Positions 58,201 to 64,000 of a DNA stretch of 64,000 nucleotides are shown piece after piece. Made by a program: the position numbers and the translations under genes. The notes under the pieces are model-generated. The model was not told the DNA's origin, made no database searches, and saw nothing but the letters and a program-made list of their open reading frames with translations. Every line of letters starts with the position of its first letter. Positions within the stretch are counted from its first letter, which is position 1. Source of the DNA: Onchidella celtica (Eukaryota; Mollusca; Gastropoda; Systellommatophora; Onchidiidae); assembly GCA_963931925.1 (NCBI GenBank), contig OZ007579.1, positions 46,045,882 through 46,109,881 of the forward strand, read 5' to 3'.

Positions 58201-61200
58201 GGTATCTTTAACGTGCGCAACGTGCACACGGCCTTCCGAGTTTTTTGTCCTTATCCGAGAAAACTAGGTGCTCGATCCTACCTACCACAGGATCAGGGAC
58301 AGGAACCCCCCCCCCCTACCCCCCTCCCCAACCCCAACCTGCCAAAAAAATTCCAACATGCCTGCACCGACCTGGAATCGACCCCGGTACCTTCAGCATG
58401 AGAGGCGAGCACCTTGCCTCTAGACCACGGTGTCTGCTATGAGATTGTCAAGTGGTAGTTTTGCTTAACATAAAGATGTGCACGTTATGAATCCAATAAA
58501 AACTATTGATATATATGAATATATATGAGATAGCTAACGAAACTGACAAGCATTATAATAATATAAGTGTTGATTAAGCAGTTGTTACTGTCAGTCTCAG
58601 GGTGATAATTAAAAACATTCTATTATTGAATTTTGCATAGCTGATAACGTGGTGTTGTTACCTCCAATCTCAAGTTGTATGGACGGCTCTCGCACTCCCC
58701 GTCCGTGACCGTCACAACCAGGTCGGTCGTCCTGAGGGCTGCGTTTTCATAATCCAGGTCCTGGACTATAAAAATGCCAGGGAAGAACCCTGTGGGGGGA
58801 AAGGGTGGGGGTGAATAGTGTCATGATTCAGATGTTATTAAAACTCACGCAGAGAGTGAGTTGTTTTTTTACCAGGGCCATGAAAAATTGGCTGGTGGCC
58901 TTGAACGGTCCTCGCCAAATTATAGTTGGTGAGTAAATAAATGTAAAGTTAAACGGTTGGATTCACGTTTGTGGGTTTTAATGTTCGTGATTAATAAGTA
59001 ATGGAGTAGGGGTGAAACAAGGTGGGGACAGTTGACATTGTTAAGTATGACTAGACAAGTTTTTGCACGTTAACTGGCTGGTAGAATAGTGCAGACGTAT
59101 TACTACAATTAAAATGGTGGGAGGTTTCGACCTATGAGATAGCTGAACTAATTGGGCCAGCGGACTAGCACGCTGGGTAGTTAGATAGTATATAACATCG
59201 TGTAACGTTCAGATTAGGTGAATACAGGCGAGCAGAAGCATCGTGTCGTGAAGTATCTCCGGTCGACCAGTACCTGAACTGTGTGCTTTGAAGACAAGAA
59301 GTCCTTGCTAACGGACTGACTGAGCTCTAGAAAGAAAGGTCTGAGTGGGCTGACCTTTGAAAGCCCACGCTGCGCTATTTTGATGTTCGCGCCTACCAGT
59401 AGGCGTGAGCAATGGTAATATATTTTATTTGTTCAAGCATAATAGAGATCGGAGATAGAGAGAGAACTACAGCCTCATAGGAAGACTAAGGAAACCCCAG
59501 CTGGCACTCGACCACGAGTGTCCTGTATCATAGATCTATTGCCATAGTATGATTGGAATAATATAGCACATTGTTGATGAATTGAATAGTGATTGTGCAT
59601 AAAATATAGTCTTTTGGCAACTGCTTAAATTACCTACAAGCCGAAGAGTGCTTCTGTAGGCTTTGACGTACTGGGCTCTCCTAACATTTAAGCCCCTATG
59701 ATTTATGGAGAGTTTGCCTGGCGACTGGCCAGTGGCGACTCAACTGTCACTTTAAATTGATATCTAGTTTCGTATAATATACCTATTTGCTATTGATTGC
59801 AGTACCTCCATAGTTACATGAATATCAGTTGGTTAAGTTATTAATTAGAGTTGTTTTTTTTGGTTTGGATATATACCCCTATTGTCTTTTGTTTTGTTAT
59901 TAATATTTATGTAAACTATGGCCTGACCGGCCTGACATATATACGCTCTAGTTATTTAATACTTTTCTTGTGTGGTTGTGTCCGAGTGTGAGTTAGCTGC
60001 CTCTCGTGCAGTCGTAACATCCCCAAGACCCTAACTCTGCTCGTGACAAATAGGATGAAGAGTTTGGTCAGTGTACCGGTCACTTGGTCAGCATATCAGT
60101 GAGAGATCGTTCGTTGCCACTTGATCAAAAATTCAACCTCTCCACGGGCACATTTGTCAAGCTAAGGAGTGAAACTGACCAAGGCTGGTGTAGGCGCCAA
60201 GACTGGTGGCTCGCCGTCCATACATTTTGCTTCGAACTACCACAATAGGCATTGCCCACGCATTGTGTTAGTGTGAAGCAGAATTCACGGGCGGTGAGCG
60301 TAATATTGCCTCTTGAAAGTTCCAGTCTATGTGTGCACCAAGCCGATATTGATGGTCCAATGACGACGACACGACATTTAGCCTATAGGCCCATTGCGAA
60401 TGACGCCACAGAGCATTTTTGTTTTGTACTTCCGGCACCTAAAATGGCGGGTGGATCAGCTGATGAGTGTAACTTCGAGATATGTCTAAGGGGTTAAAAT
60501 GCCTGCTGGTTGCATTGCAGTTGACTGTTATGACAGGGGTGGAAAGGGTGGATCTGAGCTAGTCAGATTCCCTACCATCCGTGTAAACAAGGGAAAGGAA
60601 GTGAAAGAATTGACCGAACGTCTCCCATGTGCCTGAACACACGTGTCATTGTTTACTGTAGTGAACATTTTTTTAGCTCGCCGCCGATTGGATCGCGATG
60701 CCTGAAGTGCTCGCGGTGCAAATAGCTAACGAATATAAACCAATGCTACCATCGCCATGGTAAGGCGTGGGTTCTGACAACTAAAATGGCCGTTATCTGC
60801 AATGGGCCTATGGGCACACTCGCTACTCGAGATAGGTCTGGTTAAAAATCCTGTGAGATTTCTTTTTTTATATAATACTACATGAGGTACCCGGCATTAT
60901 CCGGGACAAACCCCTGAACCCACAATTCTATCCCTCTGTCTTTGTGGTCTAGAAAGTTCCCATATTCTACAGTCTTACTACAGCTTTCATGCTCACCAGA
61001 GCACTACGTACTCATTTCTGGCAGGGAAATTGCGCGTTCGGAATTGAACGCGCATTAATAGAGAGTCCGCGTCGGGGCATCACGTTGGCCTAAAGTTACT
61101 TATCAAAAGCCACCCGAAACGCATCGTAACGCAGTCCTTATCGTAGTGATTCACACTCCGCGCACCGACGTGCTGTTCGGTCTAAGGGGAGAGAAGGGAG

Positions 61201-62279
61201 CTTATTCGCGTGGAACAGCAGACCAAAGGACGCTAGCCTTGCCTGCATCTTCTGGCGTCTTCCCTACTGATTCAGTGATTGTGACCTACATGTGCATTGC
61301 AGTGGCTGTTCAACGAAGATGGTTTCAATTAGTGAAACAGAAAGAATGTTTGCATGTGCCCTTTCCGCACACATGGAAATACTCTTTTTTTTTTTATATT
61401 TATTAAATGGATTTTTGCAGTTCCCGTTTCCGTCCACATAGAAACCCTCTTTCTTTTACTGTTTAATGGACTTTTGCCGCTTCCGTTTCCGTGCACATAG
61501 AAACACTCTTTCTTTTACTATTTAATGGATTTTTGCCGTTTCCATTTCCGTCTACATGAAAACCCAGCTTAAGGGTAAAATATTGTCATTTCTAGAAATC
61601 GAAACTATTAAGACCGATAAACCAACATGCCAACTGCTGCAGCTTGAGTTACGCTTGTTCACCCTTCTAGTACATTGCAAAGATTGGTACACTGGACATA
61701 CAATAGTTGACTTGCCTATAAAAATTATGACAAACCAGAATCATAACATCGAGGGCCGCGTGATAAAATATCGTAACTTTGTTTTTATAATTTTTTCACG
61801 AAAAGCAGAAAAAAAAAAAAAAACACAAAAGACAAAGGGGGGACAATTTTTTCTTTATCCGAATTTATAGCTAAGGCATTTTTTAAAAAACGCCATTTAA
61901 CCGCTAGGTTTCAGAATTCTCCCTCGACTTATCACCAATAGGCCTATCAAGGGCTACATGCATCCCAGCTCTGGAGACACAAAAGGCTTTAAAATACGTA
62001 CCACTAGCGCAAAGCACATGGGTGGGTGGGAGGGGGTGGGTGAGGACGTACAAATAACAACAATGTAGTTTGTGTTGAACTTACCGTCCAGCTGATACTG
62101 GGCCGCCGCTGCAGGATTTGATGCCGTGTACGTATAGGTCGCTGTATCCGCAAACTCGATATCGATGAGGCTCATTTACTCGATATCGATGAGGCTCATT
62201 TTATAAGCTCTCCCCGTGGCGTCTTCAGGGATCTGCACCGTGGTGTCCAGGTTGGAGGCAGCAGGGGCCGTGTTAGATT
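32964..62279 (-). CDS. Cadherin-family membrane protein, 3' part (exons A-H), allele with in-frame stop
   Basis: Gene-level entry. Join on the minus strand: 62279-62085, 58789-58662, 57939-57871, 56091-55888, 43014-42888, 41633-41561, 36170-36005, 33203-32964. All junctions are GT-AG and all phases match; the total is 1,202 nt, i.e. 400 codons after a split first codon. Calcium-binding cadherin signatures appear in order: VQDLDYEN (LDRE-like), [41 protein letters not shown] and AHDRG, followed by a transmembrane helix. So this is the membrane-proximal end of a calcium-dependent adhesion protein at the cell surface, with two full cadherin repeats and part of a third. The 5' exons lie beyond the right edge. 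Exon A has a 24-bp tandem duplication creating TAA. The introns are packed with satellites and transposons. The exact cadherin class is unknown. Confidence 0.9.
33287..33800. repeat. (TC)n satellite with a (TCTA)n core
   Basis: CTCTCTCT throughout, a (TATC)n core at about 33337-33380 and CTCATTCGCTCTCTCAC modules. It lies 84 bp upstream of exon H in cadherin sense. Open frames of up to 278 codons over it (Ser/Leu runs) are artefacts. Confidence 0.95.
33801..34499. other. Cadherin intron G-H, unique-looking part
   Basis: No exon or mobile element recognised. A short repeat CCTCCCAAACATGGCACG / TCTCCCAAACGTGGCA at about 34180-34230. Confidence 0.4.
34500..35034. repeat. 18-bp minisatellite, about 29 copies
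   Basis: Unit GTTCACATAAGGACAACT with substitutions and occasional deletions. Because 18 is a multiple of 3, both strands show long frames (VHIRTT; VNSCPY). Intronic, non-coding. Confidence 0.9.
35172..35545. repeat. (AGTC)n satellite
   Basis: CAGTCAGTCAGTCAG with GCCAGTC and GAGTC variants and a higher-order duplication of about 70 bp (GTTAGTCGGTCAGTCAGTCA recurs at about 35322 and 35396). Confidence 0.9.
35546..35873. other. Cadherin intron G-H, no feature
   Basis: Nothing recognised apart from residual GACTGACTGAG repeat variants at about 35640. Confidence 0.4.
35874..35968. mobile_element. ~95-bp MITE, GGGACCG TIRs (copy 2)
   Basis: Ends CGGGACCGCTGTCTGATTAC and CATACGGTCCCC are flanked by TA. 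Its edge lies only 36 bp from the exon G 5' splice site at 36004. Confidence 0.7.
36005..36170 (-). CDS. Cadherin exon G: last extracellular repeat, C-terminal half
   Basis: Acceptor CTATGACAG before 36170; donor CTT/GTGAGT after 36005. The first base completes a codon with exon F and the end is phase 0. Encodes [18 protein letters not shown] (like the xGxLxL strand of a cadherin repeat), then [12 protein letters not shown], the A-x-D-x-G calcium motif near the end of a repeat, and VVISVRF as the last strand before the membrane. Confidence 0.9.
36195..36575. repeat. (TGA/ATG)n and (TTG)n trinucleotide tract
   Basis: GTTGTTG-rich from 36205 to 36300, then nearly pure ATGATGATG with GGTGATG interruptions to 36560. 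Lies just upstream of exon G in cadherin sense. Poly-Met and poly-Ser frames are artefacts. Confidence 0.95.
36576..38669. other. Cadherin intron F-G, mostly featureless
   Basis: C-run at 36774. Loose tandem repeat at about 37240-37420, period about 86 (ACAATRTCACATAATGTG). No exon recognised. Confidence 0.45.
38670..38990 (-). mobile_element. SINE (copy 3), with tRNA-like head
   Basis: In minus orientation it starts GGGGGACACAGTGGTCTAGA, with an A-box-like segment and a B box GGTTCGAATCC. The body with ACATGTTAAAGATACCTTGGC follows, then a G/C homopolymer near the 3' end. The head folds like a tRNA but has no valid acceptor stem or gene context, so it is a SINE promoter and not a tRNA gene. 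Confidence 0.8.
39443..39826 (+). mobile_element. SINE (copy 4), nearly full length, target duplication
   Basis: tRNA-like head (GGTTCAATTCC as B box), conserved centre (GTTAAAGATACCTTGGCAG) and 3' end CTCCTAAAATAAAGACCTAA. Flanked by CAAATATTACCATG and CAAATATGACCATG (13 of 14 identical). Confidence 0.85.
39985..40473 (+). pseudogene. LINE reverse transcriptase C-terminal remnant
   Basis: The frame reads [11 protein letters not shown], then TFTYQG followed by an internal [12 protein letters not shown], then [13 protein letters not shown] and [10 protein letters not shown], with one frameshift near 40390 before [10 protein letters not shown] and a stop. KxxWFGHLxRM and GRPxxRW are typical of the region downstream of RT in many LINEs. 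A different family from 19834-21045. Dead copy. Confidence 0.75.
40979..41472. mobile_element. Non-autonomous TIR element, CAAAGATACTAG ends (short copy)
   Basis: The left end CAAAGATACTAGTATTGATA and the right end TTATCATTTCTAGTATCTTTG are inverted repeats. It contains a (GTT)n at 41221-41305. A related element twice as long is at 51511-52494; both share an inner TTCACTGTTCAGCTATCGCTG-type stretch. Ends 88 bp from the exon F donor. Confidence 0.6.
41221..41305. repeat. (GTT)n microsatellite
   Basis: TTGTTGTTG with three GTC interruptions. Confidence 0.95.
41561..41633 (-). CDS. Cadherin exon F
   Basis: Acceptor CTACTTCAG before 41633; donor TTCAC/GTAAGT after 41561. 73 nt, entered in phase 1 and left in phase 2. 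Encodes [20 protein letters not shown], the DxD-type calcium-binding segment in the first half of the membrane-proximal cadherin repeat, then NIYF. Confidence 0.92.
41740..42180. repeat. (GA)n/(GAGT)n polypurine satellite
   Basis: GAGAGAGAGA with GAGTGAGT and AAAGAGA variants in the E-F intron. Overlapping Ser/Leu frames are artefacts. Confidence 0.9.
42481..42745. mobile_element. Two GGAGACCGTAG MITEs in a 134-bp tandem duplication (copies 3 and 4)
   Basis: MITEs at 42481-42576 and 42615-42710 have TA flanks and ends GGAGACCGTAGTCTAAT / GCCACGGTCCCC. The 34 bp after each copy (AACAAC-CCAAGT-GGAAGTTT) are also alike, so the locus was duplicated in tandem rather than hit twice. Confidence 0.75.
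42888..43014 (-). CDS. Cadherin exon E: repeat boundary
   Basis: Acceptor TCTCTCAG before 43014; donor CCAG/GTAAGT after 42888. Enters in phase 0 and leaves in phase 1. Encodes [20 protein letters not shown] followed directly by NDNAPV, the canonical DxNDNAPV linker between cadherin repeats, then the first strand of the next repeat with two cysteines (FLDC and TTEC). The 213 bp between this acceptor and the LTR element leave the acceptor intact. Confidence 0.95.
43228..44771 (-). repeat. 3' LTR of the Gmr1-like element, with SINE inside
   Basis: Without the 474-bp SINE and its 16-bp duplication it is 1,054 bp, matching the 1,058-bp 5' LTR (49359-50416) except for a 4-bp ATAT indel and scattered substitutions. 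Confidence 0.95.
44038..44511 (+). mobile_element. SINE (copy 5), full length, inside the 3' LTR
   Basis: Flanked by the exact 16-bp repeat ATCAATCATCGTTCCA (44022-44037 and 44512-44527); the 5' LTR has this site once at 50159-50174, i.e. the empty site. tRNA-like head (GGTGGTCTAGAGGCAAGGTG; B box GGTTCTAAACC), conserved centre, C-run and 3' end as in other copies. A 67-bp internal tandem duplication (units from 44121 and 44188) is unique to this copy. Confidence 0.95.
44772..44790 (-). other. Polypurine tract of the LTR element
   Basis: In element sense TTTTTTGGGGTGGGGGATGA runs straight into the 3' LTR start TGTCAC. This is the plus-strand primer position. Confidence 0.8.
45127..45960 (-). 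pseudogene. Retrotransposon RT palm (from FFDD) to RNase H, frameshifted
   Basis: Three frames carry one coding region. The first (about 45960-45860) has the RT catalytic motif as FFDDIAC. A frameshift near 45865 leads into the frame 45817-45218, with FLGHIVG, the RT thumb ([11 protein letters not shown]) and RNase H signatures [19 protein letters not shown] and [10 protein letters not shown] second frameshift near 45240 leads to RWALALQPY and ends ADYLSRA at a TAG (45127-45129), only 355 bp from the LTR. No integrase follows. All RT motifs before FFDD are deleted. Confidence 0.9.
45938..48388 (-). pseudogene. Retrotransposon Gag-protease-integrase remnant (816 codons)
   Basis: One uninterrupted frame. 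Residues 1-75 are charged and probably coiled coil. About 85-245 is capsid, and the part from about 155 to 245 resembles the SCAN dimerisation domain. There are two CCHC knuckles (350-363 [14 protein letters not shown] and 368-381 [14 protein letters not shown]), an aspartic protease with DTGS at 471-474 and LIIGN at 534-538, an HHCC integrase finger (H662, H669, C699, C702), and then, from about residue 717, directly the integrase C-terminal region with [11 protein letters not shown] and [10 protein letters not shown]. The D,D35E catalytic core between is missing in frame. Gag and protease look intact, so it could still supply particle proteins; integrase cannot work. The frame ends shortly after a second deletion joint. 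Confidence 0.92.
48389..49344 (-). other. Leader of the LTR element
   Basis: About 956 bp between the primer site and the Gag start; AT/A-rich, no conserved frame. Would hold the packaging signal in a functional element. Confidence 0.7.
49345..49357 (-). other. Primer binding site, tRNA-Pro type
   Basis: In element sense TGGGGGCTCGTCC, one base after the 5' LTR. This equals the first 13 bases of the well-known tRNA-Pro primer site. Confidence 0.85.
49359..50416 (-). repeat. 5' LTR of the Gmr1-like element
   Basis: 1,058 bp, TGTCAC...GTGACA ends on the + strand. Holds the pre-insertion site of the SINE found in the other LTR. Confidence 0.95.
50418..50821 (+). mobile_element. SINE (copy 6), split from its flank by the LTR element
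   Basis: Begins GGGGGACACGTTGGTCGAGA directly at the LTR edge, B box GGTTCAATCCC, centre CACGTTAAAGATACCTTGGC, end CCTCAAATAAAGACC. The LTR element's AGGGG duplication is the SINE's own first bases, so the LTR element landed in the first nucleotides of this older SINE. Confidence 0.85.
50822..51510. other. Intron D-E, no exon; repeat fragments and G-runs
   Basis: G-runs at 50922, 51187-51199 and 51421-51434. Inverted relative of the MITE at 6915 at about 50970-51060. Otherwise nothing. Confidence 0.5.
51511..52494. mobile_element. Non-autonomous TIR element, CAAAGATACTAG ends (long copy)
   Basis: Left CAAAGATACTAGAAATGATA (followed by AGATCAGACAT) and right ATGTCCGATCTTATC followed by AGTCTAGTATCTTTG form about 30-bp inverted ends; 984 bp. 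Shares its ends and part of its interior with 40979-41472. No transposase frame. Confidence 0.65.
52495..53246. other. Intron D-E, nothing clear
   Basis: A fragment of the foldback family is seen at about 52520-52575 (TTGCCGTTTCCGTT, CACGAAAACACGGC). No exon. Confidence 0.4.
53247..53541. mobile_element. 295-bp MITE, GACCCTTTTCA TIRs (copy 2)
   Basis: Full-length relative of 19356-19649. Flanked by CA on both sides (53245-53246 and 53542-53543), whereas copy 1 is flanked by TA. Confidence 0.75.
53658..53700 (-). pseudogene. Partial duplicate of the 3' end of cadherin exon D with its donor site
   Basis: In cadherin sense it reads ERTEKIIAQ and then GTGAGTGGTTACATG. Exon D ends TERIKMIVQ and then GTGAGTGGTTATG. 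Both are followed by (TATG)n-type repeats. Upstream there is only a GTGA-rich run with stops, so no complete exon exists. Probably part of a local duplication of the exon end together with the satellite. Confidence 0.45.
53754..54113. repeat. (ACAT)n microsatellite, left block
   Basis: TACATACATACA with ACACACAC and TAGACACAC variants. Overlapping frames rich in Met-Tyr-Val-Cys are artefacts. Confidence 0.95.
54107..55085 (-). mobile_element. LINE 3' end with restriction-like endonuclease, inserted in (ACAT)n
   Basis: On both sides the sequence passes abruptly into (ACAT)n. The main frame (54117-55004, 295 codons) has a CCHC finger [18 protein letters not shown] (C-x2-C-x8-H-x4-C) at about residues 123-140, then RHDKIVDFL, and a PD-(D/E)xK-like region [20 protein letters not shown], as in the C-terminal nuclease of R2-group LINEs. 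About 75 bp upstream in another frame ([15 protein letters not shown]) look like preceding coding sequence, implying a frameshift. The stop codon lies 10 bp from the satellite, so there is almost no 3' UTR. RT is missing: 5' truncated. Confidence 0.8.
54117..55004 (-). pseudogene. C-terminal region of an R2-group-like LINE protein
   Basis: Coding part of the element above. In live elements the finger and nuclease bind and nick the target DNA to prime reverse transcription. Intact over 295 codons, but without RT and probably without a start of its own. Confidence 0.75.
55082..55873. repeat. (ACAT)n microsatellite, right blocks
   Basis: (TACA)n with (CA)n and TAGACACAC patterns at 55082-55680 and 55708-55873, interrupted by a unique 27-bp stretch at 55681-55707. 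Adjoins the exon D donor in cadherin sense. Confidence 0.95.
55681..55707 (-). mobile_element. Possible very short LINE 3' terminus in the satellite
   Basis: In minus sense it contains TGGAAATAAA followed by 9 bp and then TATGTATG. The LINE end at 54107-54125 has TGGAAATAAA followed by 7 bp and then TATGTATG. Shared 10-mer, stop position and satellite junction suggest a related, severely 5'-truncated copy. The match is short. Confidence 0.35.
55888..56091 (-). CDS. Cadherin exon D
   Basis: Acceptor TTGCCTGGGCAG before 56091; donor CAA/GTGAGT after 55888. 204 nt, phase 0 to phase 0, 68 codons. Encodes [20 protein letters not shown], then [15 protein letters not shown] (the F-x-I-xx-x-xG-x-L pattern of a cadherin repeat), IDYDVDGEN (the LDRE-like calcium site) and ends TERIKMIVQ, which runs on into ATDKGG of exon E. 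Confidence 0.93.
56127..56470. repeat. ~44-bp minisatellite, about 7-8 copies
   Basis: Unit GGGTTATTTTCATTGTGGGC followed by GTCAGAATAACAATGGTTGACAT-like sequence, copies of 43-47 bp, just upstream of the exon D acceptor in cadherin sense. Confidence 0.85.
56785..56995. mobile_element. Foldback MITE, CTGTGTTTTCATG ends
   Basis: The left end AAGGCTGTGTTTTCATGTG and the right end CTCATGAAAACACAGCTTT are inverted. The interior has inverted AAACGGAAACAGAAACG / CGTTTCCGTTTG segments. Related fragments lie at 3530, 52520 and 61366. Confidence 0.7.
57275..57640 (+). pseudogene. LINE C-terminal remnant
   Basis: The reading frame gives [15 protein letters not shown], then [20 protein letters not shown] and [19 protein letters not shown]. 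The KLxxYGHVxR and GRxxKxWxxxIxEW patterns are typical of the post-RT region of LINEs. No RT domain remains; about 110 codons. Confidence 0.65.
57871..57939 (-). CDS. Cadherin exon C: repeat linker
   Basis: Acceptor TCTCTAAG before 57939; donor GCATG/GTAAGT after 57871. 69 nt, phase 0 at both ends. Encodes [20 protein letters not shown] and EGM: the DxNEPP linker that binds calcium between cadherin repeats and the first strand of the next repeat. Confidence 0.95.
57974..58485 (-). mobile_element. SINE (copy 7) flanked by a 45-bp direct repeat
   Basis: The SINE body (58019-58440, minus) has a tRNA-like head (complement of GCATGAGAGGCGAGCACC), the centre ACGTTAAAGATACCTTGGCA and a C-run. Flanks 57974-58018 and 58441-58485 both start GAGATTGTCAAGT and end CATAAAGATGTGCACGT, with four differences in 45. 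Far longer than the 14-16 bp of other copies here. Confidence 0.8.
58662..58789 (-). CDS. Cadherin exon B
   Basis: Acceptor CCCCCCACAG before 58789; donor GGAG/GTAAC after 58662. 128 nt; the first two bases complete a Gly codon with exon A and the end is phase 0. Encodes [20 protein letters not shown] (LDYE calcium motif) followed by [20 protein letters not shown], the last strands of a cadherin repeat; the next exon supplies the DVNEPP linker. Confidence 0.95.
58790..60498. other. Cadherin intron A-B, mostly featureless
   Basis: No exon, mobile element or RNA gene recognised in about 1.7 kb. An 81-codon frame at 60252-60497 (+) has no motif. Confidence 0.4.
60499..60735 (+). pseudogene. Broken THAP-type zinc finger
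   Basis: From ATG at 60499 the frame reads [15 protein letters not shown] and [20 protein letters not shown], then stops at 60634-60636. Shortly after, in another frame (60648-), comes [10 protein letters not shown]. MPxxCxxxxC...FP...CSEHF is the C2CH signature of THAP domains, DNA-binding fingers of host factors and P-element transposases. The middle with the conserved Trp is missing and the frame is broken, so it is a relic inside the cadherin intron on the opposite strand. Host gene fragment or transposon relic cannot be decided. Confidence 0.55.
60736..61365. other. Intron A-B, nothing clear
   Basis: No feature recognised; the open frame 61146-61406 (+) runs into the repeat array below. 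Confidence 0.4.
61366..61566. repeat. Three tandem ~60-bp units of the foldback family
   Basis: Unit: TTTAATGGATTTTTGCCG, TTTCCGTTTCCGT, CACATAGAAACACTC, TTTCTTTTACTA. Three diverged copies ending with CATGAAAACCCAGCTTAAG, the family's terminal motif. Confidence 0.75.
61567..62084. other. Intron A-B next to exon A
   Basis: No feature recognised besides a poly-A run at about 61808-61823 and a G-rich tract at 62020-62040. The 104-codon frame 61556-61870 (+) has no motif. Confidence 0.4.
62085..62279 (-). CDS. Cadherin exon A, carrying a 24-bp duplication with in-frame stop
   Basis: Acceptor CCCCACCTCAG before 62279; donor TGGACG/GTAAGT after 62085. Enters in phase 1 and leaves in phase 1. Encodes [20 protein letters not shown] and onwards to [17 protein letters not shown], the first half of a cadherin repeat (IPED is the E-containing calcium site). 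The unit at 62154-62177 is repeated exactly at 62178-62201; in cadherin sense ATGAGCCTCATCGATATCGA occurs twice, separated by GTAA, and the TAA (62176-62178) is in frame. Without one unit the exon would be open. Confidence 0.9.
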
Positions 62280-62589
62280 CTGAGGTGGGGGGAGGGGGGG
62301 CGAGACAGAGAACACAAAACAGTGCCAGAAGTTTGTTATTCAAGTGCATGAAGCTGGAAGTAACTGGCTAACCTTAAGATTTTGATTTTGAGATGAAGTT
62401 TAACTCTATTACTGCCAGAAAAGAGCTACGGTGTCCCACCAAAGGTGTTTGAATTGCAAGTCTTCAACATTACAAATTTAGTATCTGTGTCTTATCTTTG
62501 ATTTAGAAACCCCCACAAAGTAAATATATCTGGAAAAACTTATTTAATTCGCTCTGGGGGTCAAGGGATGAACAAAACCGACAATTTAA
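62280..62589. other. Cadherin intron upstream of exon A
   Basis: Pyrimidine tract of the exon A acceptor at 62281-62300 (G-rich on +). Otherwise nothing seen. Confidence 0.45.
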
Positions 62590-62650
62590 TTGTCTTATGA
62601 CAGTAATATGGTTAACGGCGCATCGGCACTATAATGGCCTCTTCGCGCCG
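62590..62650 (-). mobile_element. Retroposon tail module seeding the (TTG)n array
   Basis: GGTTAACGGCGCATCGGCAC and TATAATGGCCTCTTCGCGCC are the complement of a GCGAAG-GGCC-GCCGATGCGCCGTTAA module like that at 2440-2480. In both places the module abuts (AAC)n/(TTG)n. Confidence 0.55.

Positions 62651-64000
<1,350 letters not shown>

Overview
The window is animal (metazoan) nuclear DNA. Genes are split by GT-AG introns, there are no operons or ribosome binding sites, and most of the sequence is transposon debris and tandem repeats. The repeat types suggest a marine invertebrate, possibly a mollusc: tRNA-headed SINEs, a Gmr1-like Ty3/gypsy element, several LINE types, many MITEs, very many poly-G/poly-C runs and long tetranucleotide satellites. 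I cannot name the species.

The one clear host gene is the 3' part of a cadherin on the minus strand, running from about 62.28 kb down to about 32.96 kb. Eight exons (called A to H here) have consensus splice sites and join in phase over 400 codons. They encode the last part of one cadherin repeat, two further repeats, a transmembrane helix and a short cysteine-rich tail. The 5' part lies beyond the right edge, past a (TTG)n run of at least 1,350 bp. Exon A carries an exact 24-bp tandem duplication that puts a TAA in frame, so the allele (or the assembly) is broken there.

Region by region. 1-31 kb: no convincing host gene; hairpin MITEs (823-1335), a LINE 3' tail (5.3 kb), SINE fragments (9.7 and 15.0 kb), dispersed repeats in pairs, a MITE next to a 5'-truncated LINE with a C-terminal zinc finger (19.4-21.1 kb), a pogo/Tigger-like non-autonomous element (21.1-21.8 kb), and hAT-type MITEs (25.7 and 28.7 kb). 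31.3-36.6 kb: satellites around cadherin exons H and G. 36-43 kb: SINEs, a LINE remnant and MITEs around exons F and E. 43.2-50.4 kb: a recently inserted LTR retrotransposon, in the same orientation as the cadherin, with near-identical LTRs and a Gag-protease-integrase-RT-RNase H order. A SINE sits in its 3' LTR and another SINE lies at its target site. 53.6-55.9 kb: (ACAT)n satellite interrupted by the 3' end of a LINE with a restriction-like endonuclease domain. 56-62 kb: exons D to A with a minisatellite, MITEs, LINE and SINE remnants and a broken THAP-type zinc finger. 62.65-64 kb: uninterrupted (TTG)n.

The main stories are the cadherin exon damage, the Gmr1-like element with integrase upstream of RT, the nested insertion series that gives a relative chronology, and a LINE that appears to use an (ACAT)n microsatellite as its target. 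All calls are by eye; no database search was run.
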